Of a stretch of DNA of 64,000 nt, positions 23,769-36,721 are shown in pieces. Numbering within the stretch: the first letter of the stretch is position 1; each line of letters opens with the position of its first letter. Where the stretch lies: the NCBI GenBank assembly GCA_024529925.1, contig JAFEUB010001125.1, positions 1 through 64,000 of the forward strand. The letters are read 5' to 3'. A program made the translations under genes and the position numbers. Below the pieces are notes generated by a model that searched no databases, was not told the origin of the DNA, and worked only from the letters and a program-made list of their open reading frames with translations. Origin of the DNA: Ophthalmolycus amberensis (taxonomy: Eukaryota > Chordata > Actinopteri > Perciformes > Zoarcidae).

Positions 23769-26700
23769 TCATGTTTTCCAATCTTCTTTCCCCTCTTCAC
23801 CCTTTCCTTCTTTGTCTTTTGCGTCCTCATCTTTCCCCTCTTCACCCTTTCCTTCTTTGTCTTTTGCATCCTCATCTTTTTCCTCTTCCTTCTCTTCCTC
23901 TTCACCTCCTTCTTTGTCTTTTGCGTCCTCATCTTTCCCCTCTTCACCCTTTCCTTCTTTGTCTTTTGCGTCCTCATCTTTTTCCTCTTCCTTCTCTTCC
24001 TCTTCACCTCCTTCTTTGTCTTCCTTTATCTCCTCGCTTTTTTCCCCTTCTTCCTTTTTCTCCCCTTCGACCTCTTTCTCTTCCTTTTTCATCTCTTCTT
24101 CCTCCTCATCCTCGTCTTCCACCTCCTCTCCCATTAGGTGCTCCAGATCTGCGATGCGATGTCTCAGAGCCTTGTCAGTGTTCTTGTAATTTCCCAGAAT
24201 CTTCTTCAGCTTCAATTGCAACAGATCCATCATGCTGTACAATTTGTTGACGTTCTCTTCCAGCTCCTTGGCCTCAGGCATGATGTTAGCTGGGTCCAAA
24301 TCTATCAGATTATCTTTCATCAGGATCTCCCGCCCTTTGTCCTCTAGCATGCCTTTGGCATCCGGATATTCCAACAGTGACTCCATCAGGTCATCCTTGG
24401 ACAGGCAGAAGAGGTCTGAGTATCCAATGCTGCGGATGTTTGCAGTTCGCCGGTTGCCTGCTTTGCTACCTTTAATATTAAGAATACTGATCTCACCAAA
24501 ATAGCTGCCGCTTCCCAACACAACAAACTGTGTGACGCCATCATCAGCAACGACTGCAAGTTTTCCATCTTTGATGATGTACATCTCACGGCCGATATCG
24601 CCCTTTTTGCAGATGTAGTCTCCGGGACTGAACACCTGTGGCTGCAGCTTGAGTACCAACTCGATCAGCAGGCCTGCCTCACAGTCTGCAAAAATACGAA
24701 CTTTCCTGAGCGTGGACCATGTGGACTTGGATGCCGATCTCAGCTTTAAGCTTGTCTGGAAGATACCGCAGAACCTCTCTTTCGTCCTGTGCTTTGCCGT
24801 TATTCCACAGATAGTCAAACCACTTGATGACTCGCAACTCAAGATCCTTGTCAACCTTTCGGACCTGTGAACAGAAGGAAAACACAAACTTTCAACATGT
24901 ATTCAAAGAACAGATTGTTTTAATCATTTTTGTTCCAATTTTTGAAGTGAAAAAAAAGAGGTCTACCTGCATGTACTGCTTGATGTTGTCAATTCGGGAC
25001 TGGAACTGAGTTTGGGCAGCATTCATATTGGAGATCATGGTGGCGATGTTTCCTACAATTGTGGCAAAGATCAAGACCCCCACTAAAAAGTCAATCACAT
25101 GGAAGATAAATTCTGAGTCCAGGGCTGGTGGTGGCGTTTCCCCAATGGTAGTCAGGGTCAGTGTGGACCAGTAAAGGCTGAAAAAATACTTCCTGCCGAA
25201 CTCCCCAAATGCAGGCTTGTCCGGATCATCCAGAGCCGGGTAAACCCAGTCGTCAGCACCAAAACCAATGAATTTGGAGAAAGAGTAGTAGAAGCAAGCA
25301 TTCCAGTGGATGATAATGAGGATGTACATGATCAAGTTTGCGATGCGGAAGATGTTGGGGTAGTTGGTTTTAGTTTCTGTCCTCGTGAAGAACTCCATCA
25401 TGCGGCCGATTCTCAGCAGCTTGTTGATGCGGATCTCCGGGTAGTCGAGGCCGAGGAACACATAGAGGAAGTCGGTGGGCAGCATGGAGATGAAATCGAG
25501 ACGAAACTGGAAGCTGTCCATGTAGCGATCAAGTAGCAGTTTCTTATCTTTCACCATCAGGCCTTGCTCAAGGTAACCTGCATTCAAAGAGGTAGAAGGT
25601 TGAAAGACACAATATGTTCAAGTTTTTTCTTCATGAGTGAAGGCAGAGAGACAAAAGTATTTTATAATAGTATTCCCTATTATTGCAAAAATGATCAGGA
25701 CACTTTTAGAAACAGTTGGCTGCATCTGTGATGATTTAGGCATACACAAAGGAACGCCAATACTCATGCAATTTAGTGTTATACATGTGCACATCATTTA
25801 CATAAATTTGCAAAGAATTGCTCTCACGTTGTAATTGGTCTTTTTCTGCTCTTTGTGAAACAATGGCACATTATGTTCAAGAAGGATAAATATTTATTTA
25901 TCTGCTGTGTTTAAAATAGAAGTTTCGTTCACACTACCTTAATTTAAAACCTACATGCCCGTATGTACATTGAAATGAAGTTAATTTATTGGTGCGGTTC
26001 TTGCTAATGAAACAGTTCTGTCGTTGTAATCGATGTTCCTGTCCGTACTGACATAATCTCTTTCTAACACAATTACAGTGTAAGCGATGGGGCTGACAAA
26101 ATTCACAACTGTTGTTGCTGTATGTGCAAAAATGCATTTTCAAGTTCAGCAGAAGCTAATATGAGACTTCAGCAGTCCAAATTAGTCCAAAATGAATTAC
26201 CGTAATTAGATGTCTTTTTAGTAAAAAGGTCTTCTTTGTGTTTCCCCTGACAGTGTTTCCTTGTGGAGCTACAGTGGGACAATAACACAAAGAGGATATT
26301 TTGTATACCCACTAGATTTGTCCAACTCAGACTTTTTTGCACAGAAAGAGGACTGTGGATTTTGGTGTTGATTCTGTTTTTAAGGTATGAAAGAGCCAGA
26401 GCAGAAGCATTTCATTGCATTTGAATTTACAACTGTACTTTTTTAATGTATCTGGCAATACAGTTCAACTTGAACTTCACATGCATTATCATCATTAGGA
26501 GCAGCCAATAGTTTCATCTGTGGAAATTTGGGTATTTTAAGACGGACTTGGAAAACGCTGTGAACTCATCGTTGAATAGATTTTGATTCGGAGGCTTGGG
26601 TCAGCTGTTCACCTGTTCTGGCCCTGAAGAACATATCAGCCACGTAGATTATGTCTGAAGTGTAGTCCAGAATAACCCAGTAAACGATGTAGTCATGCTG

Positions 26701-27867
26701 AAGCTCCTCAAAGCAAGCCCTGTTTGCAGGAGAAGAAAACATCCGCAGTGAGTGTGTTTTGTAAATTTTACCTCTACGTCCCACTGCTGGCAGCTGATAT
26801 GGTGCCAAGCTCACTAGTCTCAAAGCAAACTACAGCATTCATTATTGCAGTGTATTCACATTAAATCAAAGAACTTTCCTCCAGCTTTTGAATTGCAATG
26901 ATAACTGCTGGAGTATATGACTCAACACTTGACTGAGCTGAATTGAATCGTGTGACTCTTTGACCCGCAGGGAAATTGCAGTGTTTAAAAAGAATCACTG
27001 ATTCATAGAACTCACCTGGCTATGATCATGGTCCAGTTGTACATGACTGGTAGTGTGATGATGAACAACCAGTTGTAATACAATTTCCCAGCAGGATTAA
27101 TGACAAATAACTCTTTGGGCCTATAGAAAGAGAGATAGAAAGTGTACATTAAATATATGAAAGTGAGAAAGTTGCCCAGAGGAAGTCACTCTGAATGATG
27201 CACTTACTTGTCTTTGTCCATTTCCTTTTGCTTTTGCTTTCTCTTTCTCTTTTTCCTTTTCCTTTTCCTTTTCCCTCTCTTCTTTTTCCTTAGCCTCCCT
27301 TTCTTCCTTTTCCTTCTTCTCCATATCCTTCTTTCTGTAACACACATGAATACATTAGAGCATACTGTGCATACTGTAAAGCTGTTTTGTTTTTTTAAAG
27401 AAACATTTGCTTAAAGATTGATAATATAACACAATTACGCTTTCTTCTCTTTTTTCTCCTTTCTCCTTTTTTTCTTGTTCTCCCTGGAAAATAATGCATG
27501 AACACATTTAATTGGCCTTTCTGAAATGACTTTGAAGTTACATCAAAGAGAAACAGTGTATTCACTCATCTCTTGGTGACTCCATAATCACACTTACTCT
27601 TTGTCATTGTTGTTGCTGTTATTCATGTTGAGCAGGCGATGACGATTTGATTCAGACGCACTTCTGGAAAAAAACACAGCACGTTACACATGAAGTTAAT
27701 TAACTGTCTTACTTCCTCATTATTGTAATAGAAGCTCTTTGTCTGAATAGTTTTAAATGTGTCTTTGCTTACAGGTCATCCTCGCTGGACTCTTCACTGT
27801 CTGTGGACAGTTGTGATACAGTGTGAGGTGGCACAGTGAGGTAATGAAGGGGGGTTGAAGTTGTCAT
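23769..27867 (-). CDS. cnga1: Cyclic nucleotide-gated channel alpha 1 (rod CNG)
   Basis: The cGMP-gated cation channel subunit of rod photoreceptor outer segments. Coding exons: 27867-27773, 27663-27598, 27483-27439, 27334-27208, 27120-27016, 26719-26613, 25577-24967 and 24864-23769. Seen in order: acidic N-terminus; Asn-rich then Lys/Glu-rich linker (exons 2-4); S1 (YYNWLFIITLPVMYNW); S2-S3 (ACFEELQHDYIVYW, ILDYTSDIIYVADMFFR); S4 (RINKLLRIGRMMEFF); pore TIGETPPP; S6 (GVLIFATIVGNI); C-linker; cyclic-nucleotide fold with FGEISILNIKGSKAGNRRTA; coiled-coil trimerisation segment; then a long Glu/Lys repeat tail. Two single-base frame breaks are apparent, in exon 4 (K/E repeat) and exon 8 (between IGIQVHM and TLRKVRIFAD). 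They may be assembly errors or true damage. An untranslated exon probably lies upstream (donor near 28895). Confidence 0.9.
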
Positions 27868-28589
27868 GGCTGCAGATCTGTTTACCCTGGAAAAGAAAAA
27901 GGAGAGATTTTGTGTACGGATGATGTGACTCGAGATTAAATTCTCTTACATATTAAATTTGTCTGTCCATGATAAGCATAATATACCCTCAAATTACGTT
28001 CAGCTGAAACTATGTGTCCATTATTTGATTATTCAATTGACAAAACATTTGTCAGCAACGACTTTATAGACTTTATAGACTTTATAGTAAGTAATTATGA
28101 AGTAAAAATTGCAAAAGAGGAACTGCTCACTTGTGTTCTATGAAAGTAAATTGAATATCTTTGAGTTTCACACTGTTGGTTAAACAGAACAAGACATTTC
28201 AGGAAGTCACCTTGGTCTCTAAAAACTTGTAATGGAGAGTTTTGACTGTGTTCATGGCTATTTATAGACCAGACAATCCAAAACCTAATCTGCAGAAGAT
28301 GCAGCCCTAGATATATGTATTCAATTCTCTATTGCTTTGATGAATTGTTAGAATCAAAAGTTTAAGAATAGATTACACAAGAATCAAAATTGTGTTTCTA
28401 CTTTATGCTGTATATTTATCACTCCATATAAGTCCTGTGATTATACACCTACACTGCAATATTCTCCCTGGTCAGATATCTTCGATACTGCAAAAGTTTG
28501 TGTGACATGTTGGTTTTATTCCTATTTCTTAACATCCCATTTTATTGTATCTTTCTATCATTTTTTTTTTTTTTGCACCTTTTACTTCT

Positions 28590-28695
28590 TTAATTATGTA
28601 AAGCTGTATTGAGGCAGATCTTAACCCATCTGCCCCGATGGGAAAGCACTTTGGGTTGTTTTTAAATGTGCTGAATAAATAAACTGACTTGACAA
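28590..28695 (+). mobile_element. LINE/SINE tail fragment
   Basis: Contains GGGAAAGCACTTTGGGTTG, then AAATGTGCTGAATAAATAA and ACTGACTTGAC, a tail type widespread among fish L2-related retroelements. Preceded by a T-rich run. Confidence 0.5.
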
Positions 28696-28895
28696 ATCGA
28701 GGGCTGTTTGAAAAAGACCAGAAATCATTAGAACTTAAGTGAATGCATTCATTACTGCATTTGCAGTCCAAAACCAGCAGAATTGCATCAAGTGAAAGGA
28801 GAAACACATAATGTGACATTTAAGGTGGTTGTACAAACAGCTACAGAAATATTTCCCAAATTGTAGTGATGACTCAGTTTTATTCAACTTACCTT

Positions 28896-29367
28896 TTTCC
28901 CTTGTTAATGTAATGTAAAGTCCATCTTCCTTTTATCCTCTTAGTTGTTTTGAGGACTGTCAACTGGCCACTCACAGCAACAGCAGATTTATTGTATTAA
29001 TCGTTAGTTTATAATTTAAATAATATCAAAATGCAGCTAGACAAGTGTCACCTATAATCATTGAGTCTAACTAACTATGGCATAGAGTCTCAGTGACCCT
29101 GATAAGGATTTGTGGATTAGAGTTGGCTGAGAAGAGGAGAGGCAGAGTCACTCGTCCTCCTTATTTGCCCACTCCAGTGGGAGATGAGATTTGTTGAAAT
29201 GAAGTTTGGAAAACCTTCAGTTAATCTGTTGGCAAAGATCCAGAACAGTAACAAACATTTTCTGTTGACTCCTCTTTTCTTTTTTTTAAATCTGTGACAA
29301 GCTATCACTTTCCTGACCATTTGTGTAACGGCAGAGGATTTAGTCTGCTTGCTCGCACACACACACA

Positions 29368-29433
<66 letters not shown>

Positions 29434-30240
29434 AGCATCTCCTGCTCAGTCAGCACCCTCAGCCATATCCACCTCTGATCCTATTAGATTGTGACGGGCA
29501 TTACAGATTTCAGATCAGGTGGCTCTGGTTCCTTTTACATGAATAAGAACCATGAGAGTGAAATAAAATCTGAACCTCTATCAGTGTTGAGTGCTGCATG
29601 CTAACAACAAATCCTCCTCTCCTGGGTACTATAGACTTCCTGTGGTTCAGTAGCACTCCCTGTTGGCTGATCTTTGCAGTTTTATCACAACACGACTCAC
29701 TGTTTTCGATGGCATCATGCGTTTCTGTTGATGGTGGCAGCTGAGTGAAAGGAAAGGCAAAATAATGGACTTGTCACCAGCTAGTTGTATATACCATGTT
29801 ATTATGGCAGCTTTGCTTTTATTTGATATCTCTTTTCACAGAATACATTTTGATGTGAGGAAAAGCACAAGTGAAAATATTAAAATTCATGAGGGCTGAA
29901 TTCCATTTAGATGCTTCATTTGCAGGGTCCTGGTACACTTTCTGGGACAATGAATAGAAAAGTTAATGTTAGAAGTAATGCATCTTCTTTTCCTACTGTG
30001 GCCAGATCAACATTTTTATCATGTGTGACTAATCGATCACAGCTGAATTTCAAGTACAGAAATGTAAAAAGTATTTTCATTAAAGACAGAAAAAAGAACA
30101 CAACAAAATGTTTTAATTCTGAACTAAAAACACACTTCACTTGTTGTTCATTGTCTAATCAATATGCCACAGCTTTCTCATACTTTTTGCGCTACATACA
30201 CATGCTGTTTTCCAGCGATTGCTGTAACTGCTAACAGAGG
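28896..30240. other. cnga1 upstream region / intergenic
   Basis: Near 28895 the minus strand shows a splice donor (GGAAAAAG|GTAAGTTG), likely ending the untranslated first exon of cnga1. Upstream, near 29115, the minus strand reads CTCTAATCC, a CRX-type homeodomain site of the kind found at photoreceptor promoters; this is only suggestive. A CA microsatellite lies at 29355-29432. No other gene seen. Confidence 0.35.
29355..29432. repeat. (CA)n microsatellite
   Basis: Nearly pure CA run; Thr/His frames across it are artefacts. Confidence 0.9.
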
Positions 30241-30264
30241 AGGTTGGGGATAAGAGGAAGAGAA

Positions 30265-32006
30265 CTACACTGCAGCAGGATCTGCTGCCACTCCAGTTGT
30301 GTCAACTTCAGCTGCCGGTGGGGCAGCACCGGCATCAGCAACACCGGCATTAACAGCAGCAGGGACATCAGCAGCATCAGCAGCAGCAGGGACATCAGCA
30401 GCAGCAGGGACATCAGCTGCAGCAGGGACATCAACAGCGGCAGGGACATAAACAGCAGCAGGGACATCAGCTGCGGCAGCCGCATCGACAGCCACCTCAG
30501 GGGCTGCAGGGGCAACATCAACGGGAACCACATCAACTGGAACCACATCAACGGGAACCACGTCAACTGGAACCACATCAACAGGAGGCACATCCACAGC
30601 AGCAGCTTCAGCTGGTGCAGCATCTACTGGGACGTCAACCACGGCTGGCTCGACAGCTGCTGCGGGGTCTGCCGGTGCTTCTTCCACCACAGCTGGTTCA
30701 GCCTCAGTTGCCTCCACCTCTTCGGCCTCCTCGGCCTCCTCTACCTCATCAGAGTTTAGGGGGACGGCAGGAGCACCAGGTGCTGCATCTTTGGGGGCAG
30801 GGTTGCCACCCTGTCACAAGGATATAGACAGACAATGACTTTACAGTTGAAACTAATTGACTTTACACAGCTTTAACAGAATGCGTGTGTACAAACTGGT
30901 GGCGCAGATTTGGGAAATGTGGACATTTACCAAGCAGGGATGGTCTGAGTAAAGATGCCACTGTCAGTATAATGTTTCCCCAAGCATAAAAGAGAAACAC
31001 TCAAGTGGCAAAAGATTCACCTCATGTCTTCATTATTTTGCTGATTTTTTTTCAACTGACCAACAGAGCATAATCTGATGCCTTTCTTTTTACAGGGCAC
31101 ATCATGCAATCAACAGGAAAAGAAGCGCAGGTACAAATAATAAAATAAATGATGGTTTGGTTGGGCATGTATCGGAATGTCTGCTCACCTCTGTCTCCTC
31201 TGATGTGTCTTCAACAGCTTGGGCAGCAGGAGGGGGGACATCAGCAGACTGGGCTGGTGCAGCATCGCCCTGCATGAACATAACACGTTTAACTCAAACA
31301 GCATGTTGAATTGTGACATTTTAGATGTAGCAGTGCCATATGTGAGTTTAGTTTATGTTCAAGTTTTCATATGAAATCTAAAACTAAAGTCATGTTGGAG
31401 TCTAACAAGATATAAACTTACAGGAGCATCAGCAGCAGGCAGGAAGGGGTTTCCCACTACTCCCTGAAAAAATATAGATAAATGATTATAATTGATGCCA
31501 AACTAATTAATTTATATTTCTTTTTTTTGTTGTGAAACTACAAGGAGCCCCCACTACCTGCTGCTGGTACAGGCTGTACATCTCCATCCACCTCAGGGCC
31601 TCATTAGCATGTGCTGCAACTTGCTGAGGAAATACCAGACATCTCTAAACATGTGCTGCAAATAAGCCAATTATTCCCTCCCTGTCAGACACCTACCATA
31701 CTATACATCTGATGACATGACTAAAACACGGTATCACTTGCCAGGGCACACATACACAGAAACCTCACAGAAAAGCAAAAGTCTTACTTTTTGCTCATTG
31801 CTGTCGCTCTCCACAACCTGCAAACCAAGCAAGAGAATAGAGGACGCAACAATGACTTTATGCTGTTTTCTCGAAAGCAAAACAGTGTTTAAAAGCTTGA
31901 AAAGGGCAGACTAAATGACATGTTTAAATCATGTTTAGGAAAGACTCACAGGAGCAGCCAAGGTAGTGACCAGCAGGCACACCACGAGCACCAACAGCTT
32001 CATCAT
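30265..32006 (-). CDS. SCPP gene 1: acidic, A/P/V-repeat secreted phosphoprotein
   Basis: A predicted secreted mineral-matrix protein of the SCPP family, about 273 residues. Coding exons, all phase 0: 32006-31950 (signal peptide MMKLLVLVVCLLVTTLAAP), 31817-31788 (VVESDSNEQK, with a Ser-x-Glu kinase site), 31623-31558 (contains NEALRWMEMYSLYQQQ), 31463-31422, 31269-31189 (ends EDTSEETE) and 30810-30265. The last exon is long and repetitive: an acidic start (EEAEEAEEVEATEAE), then tandem VPVDV and DVPAAA units. An untranslated exon 1 ends at the donor at 32201, with a TATA box upstream. The exon plan and signal peptide ending AAP| are classic SCPP traits. I cannot match it to a named member. 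A second in-frame ATG lies 3 nt downstream of the chosen start. Confidence 0.8.
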
Positions 32007-32283
32007 GATTGTTCCTACAAAAAAAACATATCATGTTATGTACAACAACGATCTTCAGTCTTCATTTCTTTTGTTACATAAGAGTAAGTGTTTCTGAAAT
32101 TAAATTAATCGAAGATAATTGCCTTCAAGACCTATATGATGAGCAGGAATATGTTTTTAACACGGCGTAAAATTGTTTCCCTATGAAAAGTCCATCTCAC
32201 CTTTTTTCCTGGTGCAGAGAGAAGCTGAAGATGTGTCTCCTCAGGGATAGAAAGTAATCTCCTTCATCTCTAACACGGATGCC

Positions 32284-32290
32284 ATTTATA
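32284..32290 (-). promoter_or_regulatory. TATA box of SCPP gene 1
   Basis: Minus strand reads TATAAATGG about 80 nt upstream of the exon 1 donor at 32201, giving an untranslated exon of roughly 50-60 nt, as usual for SCPP genes. Confidence 0.65.
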
Positions 32291-32299
32291 CACTGGAAC

Positions 32300-35200
32300 A
32301 TCCTGGAACATCCTGGGACAACCAATCACATCCAGTAAAACTCACAGAGCTATGTGTTTGAAGAAATATCCTTACACTTTGAAAAAAAAGGGGCATGTAG
32401 GGTTAAGGCCCCTGTTATAGTTAAATACATGCTCTGCAAGTATGCTGAGCACACAGGCCCTTCTCTTTATTGCTCTAACACCAAAAAAACGAGACGGCAA
32501 GAAGCTGACACAAGCATGGAATGATACTGACTGAGATATTTATATATGAAACAATAAGAACATGTTTGTTGGTAGTTGAACTCTAAAATAAATTGTATTA
32601 TATAGTAAATATTAAAATTGTAATACTGATGAAAGTGACAGGGAGGTCCTTATATGACACATTAAAATACTACAATGCTTTTCCTCTATAAACAATTTAC
32701 AAACAGTAAACACTTACTCAAGTACTAAGGTAAAATGTTTAGGTACTTTTTCTTATACTTGAATATTTCCGTTTTACGATAGTTTGTACTTTTCAATTTT
32801 TACATAGAAAACTTATAATAAGCTTAGCAAATATAATGTATTATTAAACATTAAACCAGTGGTTTCGTTTTTGCTTGTCAGCCTTTCAACTAAAGAGACA
32901 ATTCCCTCCTTAACTTCTCAGGCTACATCCACACTGCTACGTTTCCATTTAAAATCGAGGTTTTATGTCTATACAGAAGTATACTGACGTCTACAGATTT
33001 TTGTGTGTGTGTGTGTGTGTGCCAATGGGAAGTACTTTCGTGGTGTCTGAGTCTCCACTGATCCCTGTGTTTGTTTTAGCTGGTGTGGTCGTGGATCACA
33101 GTGTTTGGGTTTCTTATGTTTATTTTTTGTGGTTTTAAATCAGATAATGAAAGACCTACTCTGTAATCTGCAAAACTGTATTCTAGACATTCTTGTATCC
33201 AAACTGCTGAGCTGATGAGTTTCACTCCTGATACGATCCCTTCATTAGTTCTTCTAAACTTGTACTGTTGTTATCCTGGCCCACAGTGAAATTGTACCTT
33301 TGTTTGAAAAACTGGGCAGTGAGAAGGGGAAATGAGGTCGTAAACTGAATTGTTCCTGTACTAACTGGATGTCTGACTTTTGCTAACTTAAATGGATTGT
33401 TCTCTGTTTCAACTAACAAACCAGATCAAAATCAGTACATCTGATTTGTTTTGCACTTACGATTTTAGATACATATCATTCATATGAGTTGAATGATCAA
33501 AGAAGAAGGTAGGACAATATTCTCTTCTTCTTTTAGTGCTACAAAATTGGATAAATGAAAAAAAATCTGTTCACAAGTTCATCAATTCTGAAGCAGGTGA
33601 TTGTATTTTGCTCTTGAGTTTGGATTTAGGAAACTTGCAAAGCAACATGAAGCTTTAATCGTAAAGGTAAAATATCCAAACCAAAGGGTTGCAAAGGGTG
33701 CCTACACGTGGTGGGGACTTAACCCGACATTGGATTCCTTACTGTTGAGGTGAAACACCACATGGATCCACAGTTTATATAGCAAGGCTCCTCTTGGCCA
33801 CAGTGGAACTTTGGGCTTTAATTTTAACTCAGATGGTTTCTGAAATGTTTAAATTGTTGCTTTTTGGGTCATCTGATCAGGCCAAAGTTCTTATTTGTCC
33901 GATTTATGACCAAACCCCCAAGTTTTTTTAAATGTTGTGCTAATTAGCTAATCTTAGCAAGTTAACACAATAAATTAAGATAGCGAACATGGTAAATATT
34001 AAACCTTCTAAACTTGAGCATTACAGCATTAACAATGTGAGTGCGTTAGCATGTTGATTTGCATGTTTAGCTCAAAGTACTGCTCTGTCTGTATGCACAC
34101 CCTGACAGAGCTGCTGTAGAAGCCCAACCTGTCTCAAATCAATACATACATACTAATCCGAAGCAGGTCTTGTATGTATTGTGTTCAAAATTGAGATGAG
34201 ACAAATAATGTACAAAAAATCACTTTGTCACTTTGCTGAAATGTTAATCTTTAAAATATATGATCTACGTTATGAGTGTGTTTTTCTGAAATTGATGTGT
34301 TCTGTCACAACAACATCTCACTAGAATAGCTGTGTGTTGTATATATCTTTATAAATAAAAGAAACATTTCAGGTTCAAACCTATACCTGTTCTGTTGACC
34401 CAACTGTGTTGCTATTGTTTCTTTATCCATTCTACCTTCAGATTATGTCGGCTCATTGTCCAATTCTGTGTTTGTGTATTTGTACCTGATTTTATCACAA
34501 CTTCCCAGTAATACTGCATAGTACAAAAGGCAAAGTTGCTATAGTTATGAGGTAAATTAAGGCTATTAAAGCTGCTGTCAAGATCTCCTTTGCTGTGGAT
34601 GATAGAAGTTATAAATTTATGTGGTTAATGTTCCAGGAAAGGGAACTTGCGGGGAAGAGACACACATAGCGTGAGAGCATGGCGCCTGTTTTCAAGTGTC
34701 TTTGAAGAGAGAAATGTTAAGTCGTGTTGTGACAGGCTTTTGTCCCTAGGGGAGAGAAGATTAGGAAAGGTCCTTTCCCTTATGGTATTTATTTTTTTAA
34801 GACGGTTACATTTCACTGTTGGGGAATTTGTTCAACCAATGTGGCAAATTCTGTTCACTCTGTGTTATAACTATGATGTAGCCTATGCAGTATGTAAGAT
34901 GCATATACTGTACTTGTACTGTACATGTTGGGTTCGGTAAATACTTTCGTCTTATATTACTGACTAGAGATGTTTATGGACATGGCACTTTTACTATACC
35001 TCTTGCCTTTCCAACACAAGCAAACATGTCTCTGTCATTTTCTTAGGATGCTGCCTTTCTTCTTTTGTCCTTTGTCCTGTGGTGTTCCACAGGGGTCAAT
35101 CATAGGCCCTCCACTGATAACATTGTTTGTACATTATCCATAACCACAATTTATAAAATATTGTAACTACTAGATGTTTAAAACTCTTTTGCGTTAAACA

Positions 35201-36340
35201 GCCTGACTGAAACAGTTGGCTGCTAAAAGGCACCACTTTTAATGTTAGAAGTTAAATTCACATTTTCCGCTTTCCTTTTCATGATGCCCATGTTTGCCTG
35301 CTGATCATAGGCCGGGTTGATTTTTACAGGAAACATAGTTCTAGAATACAATATGTTTGGCAGTCAGTGCTCATACCCTAACATTTTAAAGCGTAATATC
35401 AACACATATAACAAGATATATTCACTGTAAAGAAATAATTGAGTCAAGTTGAGTCAAAAAATGAAGACCAGTGGCTGCCTGGAACATCTGGAAGAATTCA
35501 CAACGATCCAAAACACCTATTCCGAGTAAAAAGACACCCCATTTATTTCTATGGACTACAGCTGTGTAGAGCTGACACAATTAGTTCGATTGAGATCATT
35601 TTGACTCAATGCCGAGGCTAATGTTAGTGCTAAGATGACAGCGGGATCAAAAAAACATTAAGAAAAAGTACAATTTATTTCTTACAGGATTCATTTCTAC
35701 ATCATCTGATACATCTTTGACTTAACACATCAAATACATCATGGAACAATTAGAAATAATTGTGTGCTGTTCTTTCTTTGTGTGTCATAAAACAACCCAA
35801 CAGAATGACCACACAATTTGAACCAGTGGCACTAATCTGATTTATTTATACCTCTTTATTCCAGTGTCCCAAAAATAGTGTAGAAATAATTATTATTGTC
35901 AAAAATACTCATGAAACACCTTTCTAATGAAGAGCTTGTTAGTTTTATATACAAGCAAAATGTGAACATATTTGATAGTTGTACTCTCTTTGCTGCTTTT
36001 CACTGTTTTATATAATTGTAAACTGAAAGTCTCTGGGTGACTGTTGTTACCGGGGGCGTGTCTAAACGGGTGGCACAGGGTGGCAATTCCAGGTCTTATG
36101 CAGAGCCACTTTTAACAGTATACCGCCTGTATTAGGGCTTTCTAAAACCACCTCTGGTTGATGGGTATAAAAACTATTTTTGAAGACACCATATCTTGGG
36201 TTCAGATTGATAATGAAAACAATATCTACTTGCGCTTCACAGCTGTGTTTTCATCACATTACCAAATACAAATAATACCAATCAAATTCTAAAGCTCTTT
36301 AAAAAGACATAGAAGAACAACAAAATTGCTTGGAAACTTA
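32300..36340. other. Intergenic between SCPP genes 1 and 2
   Basis: AT-rich, with a short GT microsatellite near 33003-33020 and a LINE scrap at 35075-35150. No exons recognised. Confidence 0.45.
35075..35150 (+). mobile_element. LINE reverse-transcriptase scrap
   Basis: Plus frame reads CGVPQGSIIGPPLITLFVHY, the conserved VPQGS.LGP.L motif of LINE reverse transcriptases. The flanks do not continue the domain, so this is a small relic. Confidence 0.6.
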
Positions 36341-36721
36341 GACTTTATTTCTTAAGGAAAATTACATTTAAGGAAAAGTTCAAATGAGTTAATAAACATA
36401 TGCATCACATTTGTTACATACTGTGGAAATGCAGCATTACAAAGTATTTGAGTGACACAATAATAGTGAATATCTATGAGAACTATAAAGTAAAGTAATT
36501 CTATACAGATGACCTTGTTGTAAGTAGTTTACTATTGCAACAATACTCTAATAAAAATTGACTATTAAATGACCATCCTAGCATTTTATCTTGACTTTAA
36601 GCACATTTACATGTTACAGAAACAGATTCAGTCATTTAACGTCATTTGTTCTATTGCAGATGTTCTGAAGGTTACGGAAGAAGGTATAGTTTCGTCTCTT
36701 TTTTCATGCTTCTCATCCACT

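Noticed and set aside
23719..24250. Plus-strand Ser/Phe/Pro-rich frames
   Set aside because: Antisense shadow of the Glu/Lys repeat tail of cnga1.
30231..30759. Leu/Met-rich and Ser/Arg-rich frames over SCPP gene 1
   Set aside because: Other-frame readings of the last exon repeat; only the A/P/V/D frame joins the upstream exons in phase with a signal peptide.
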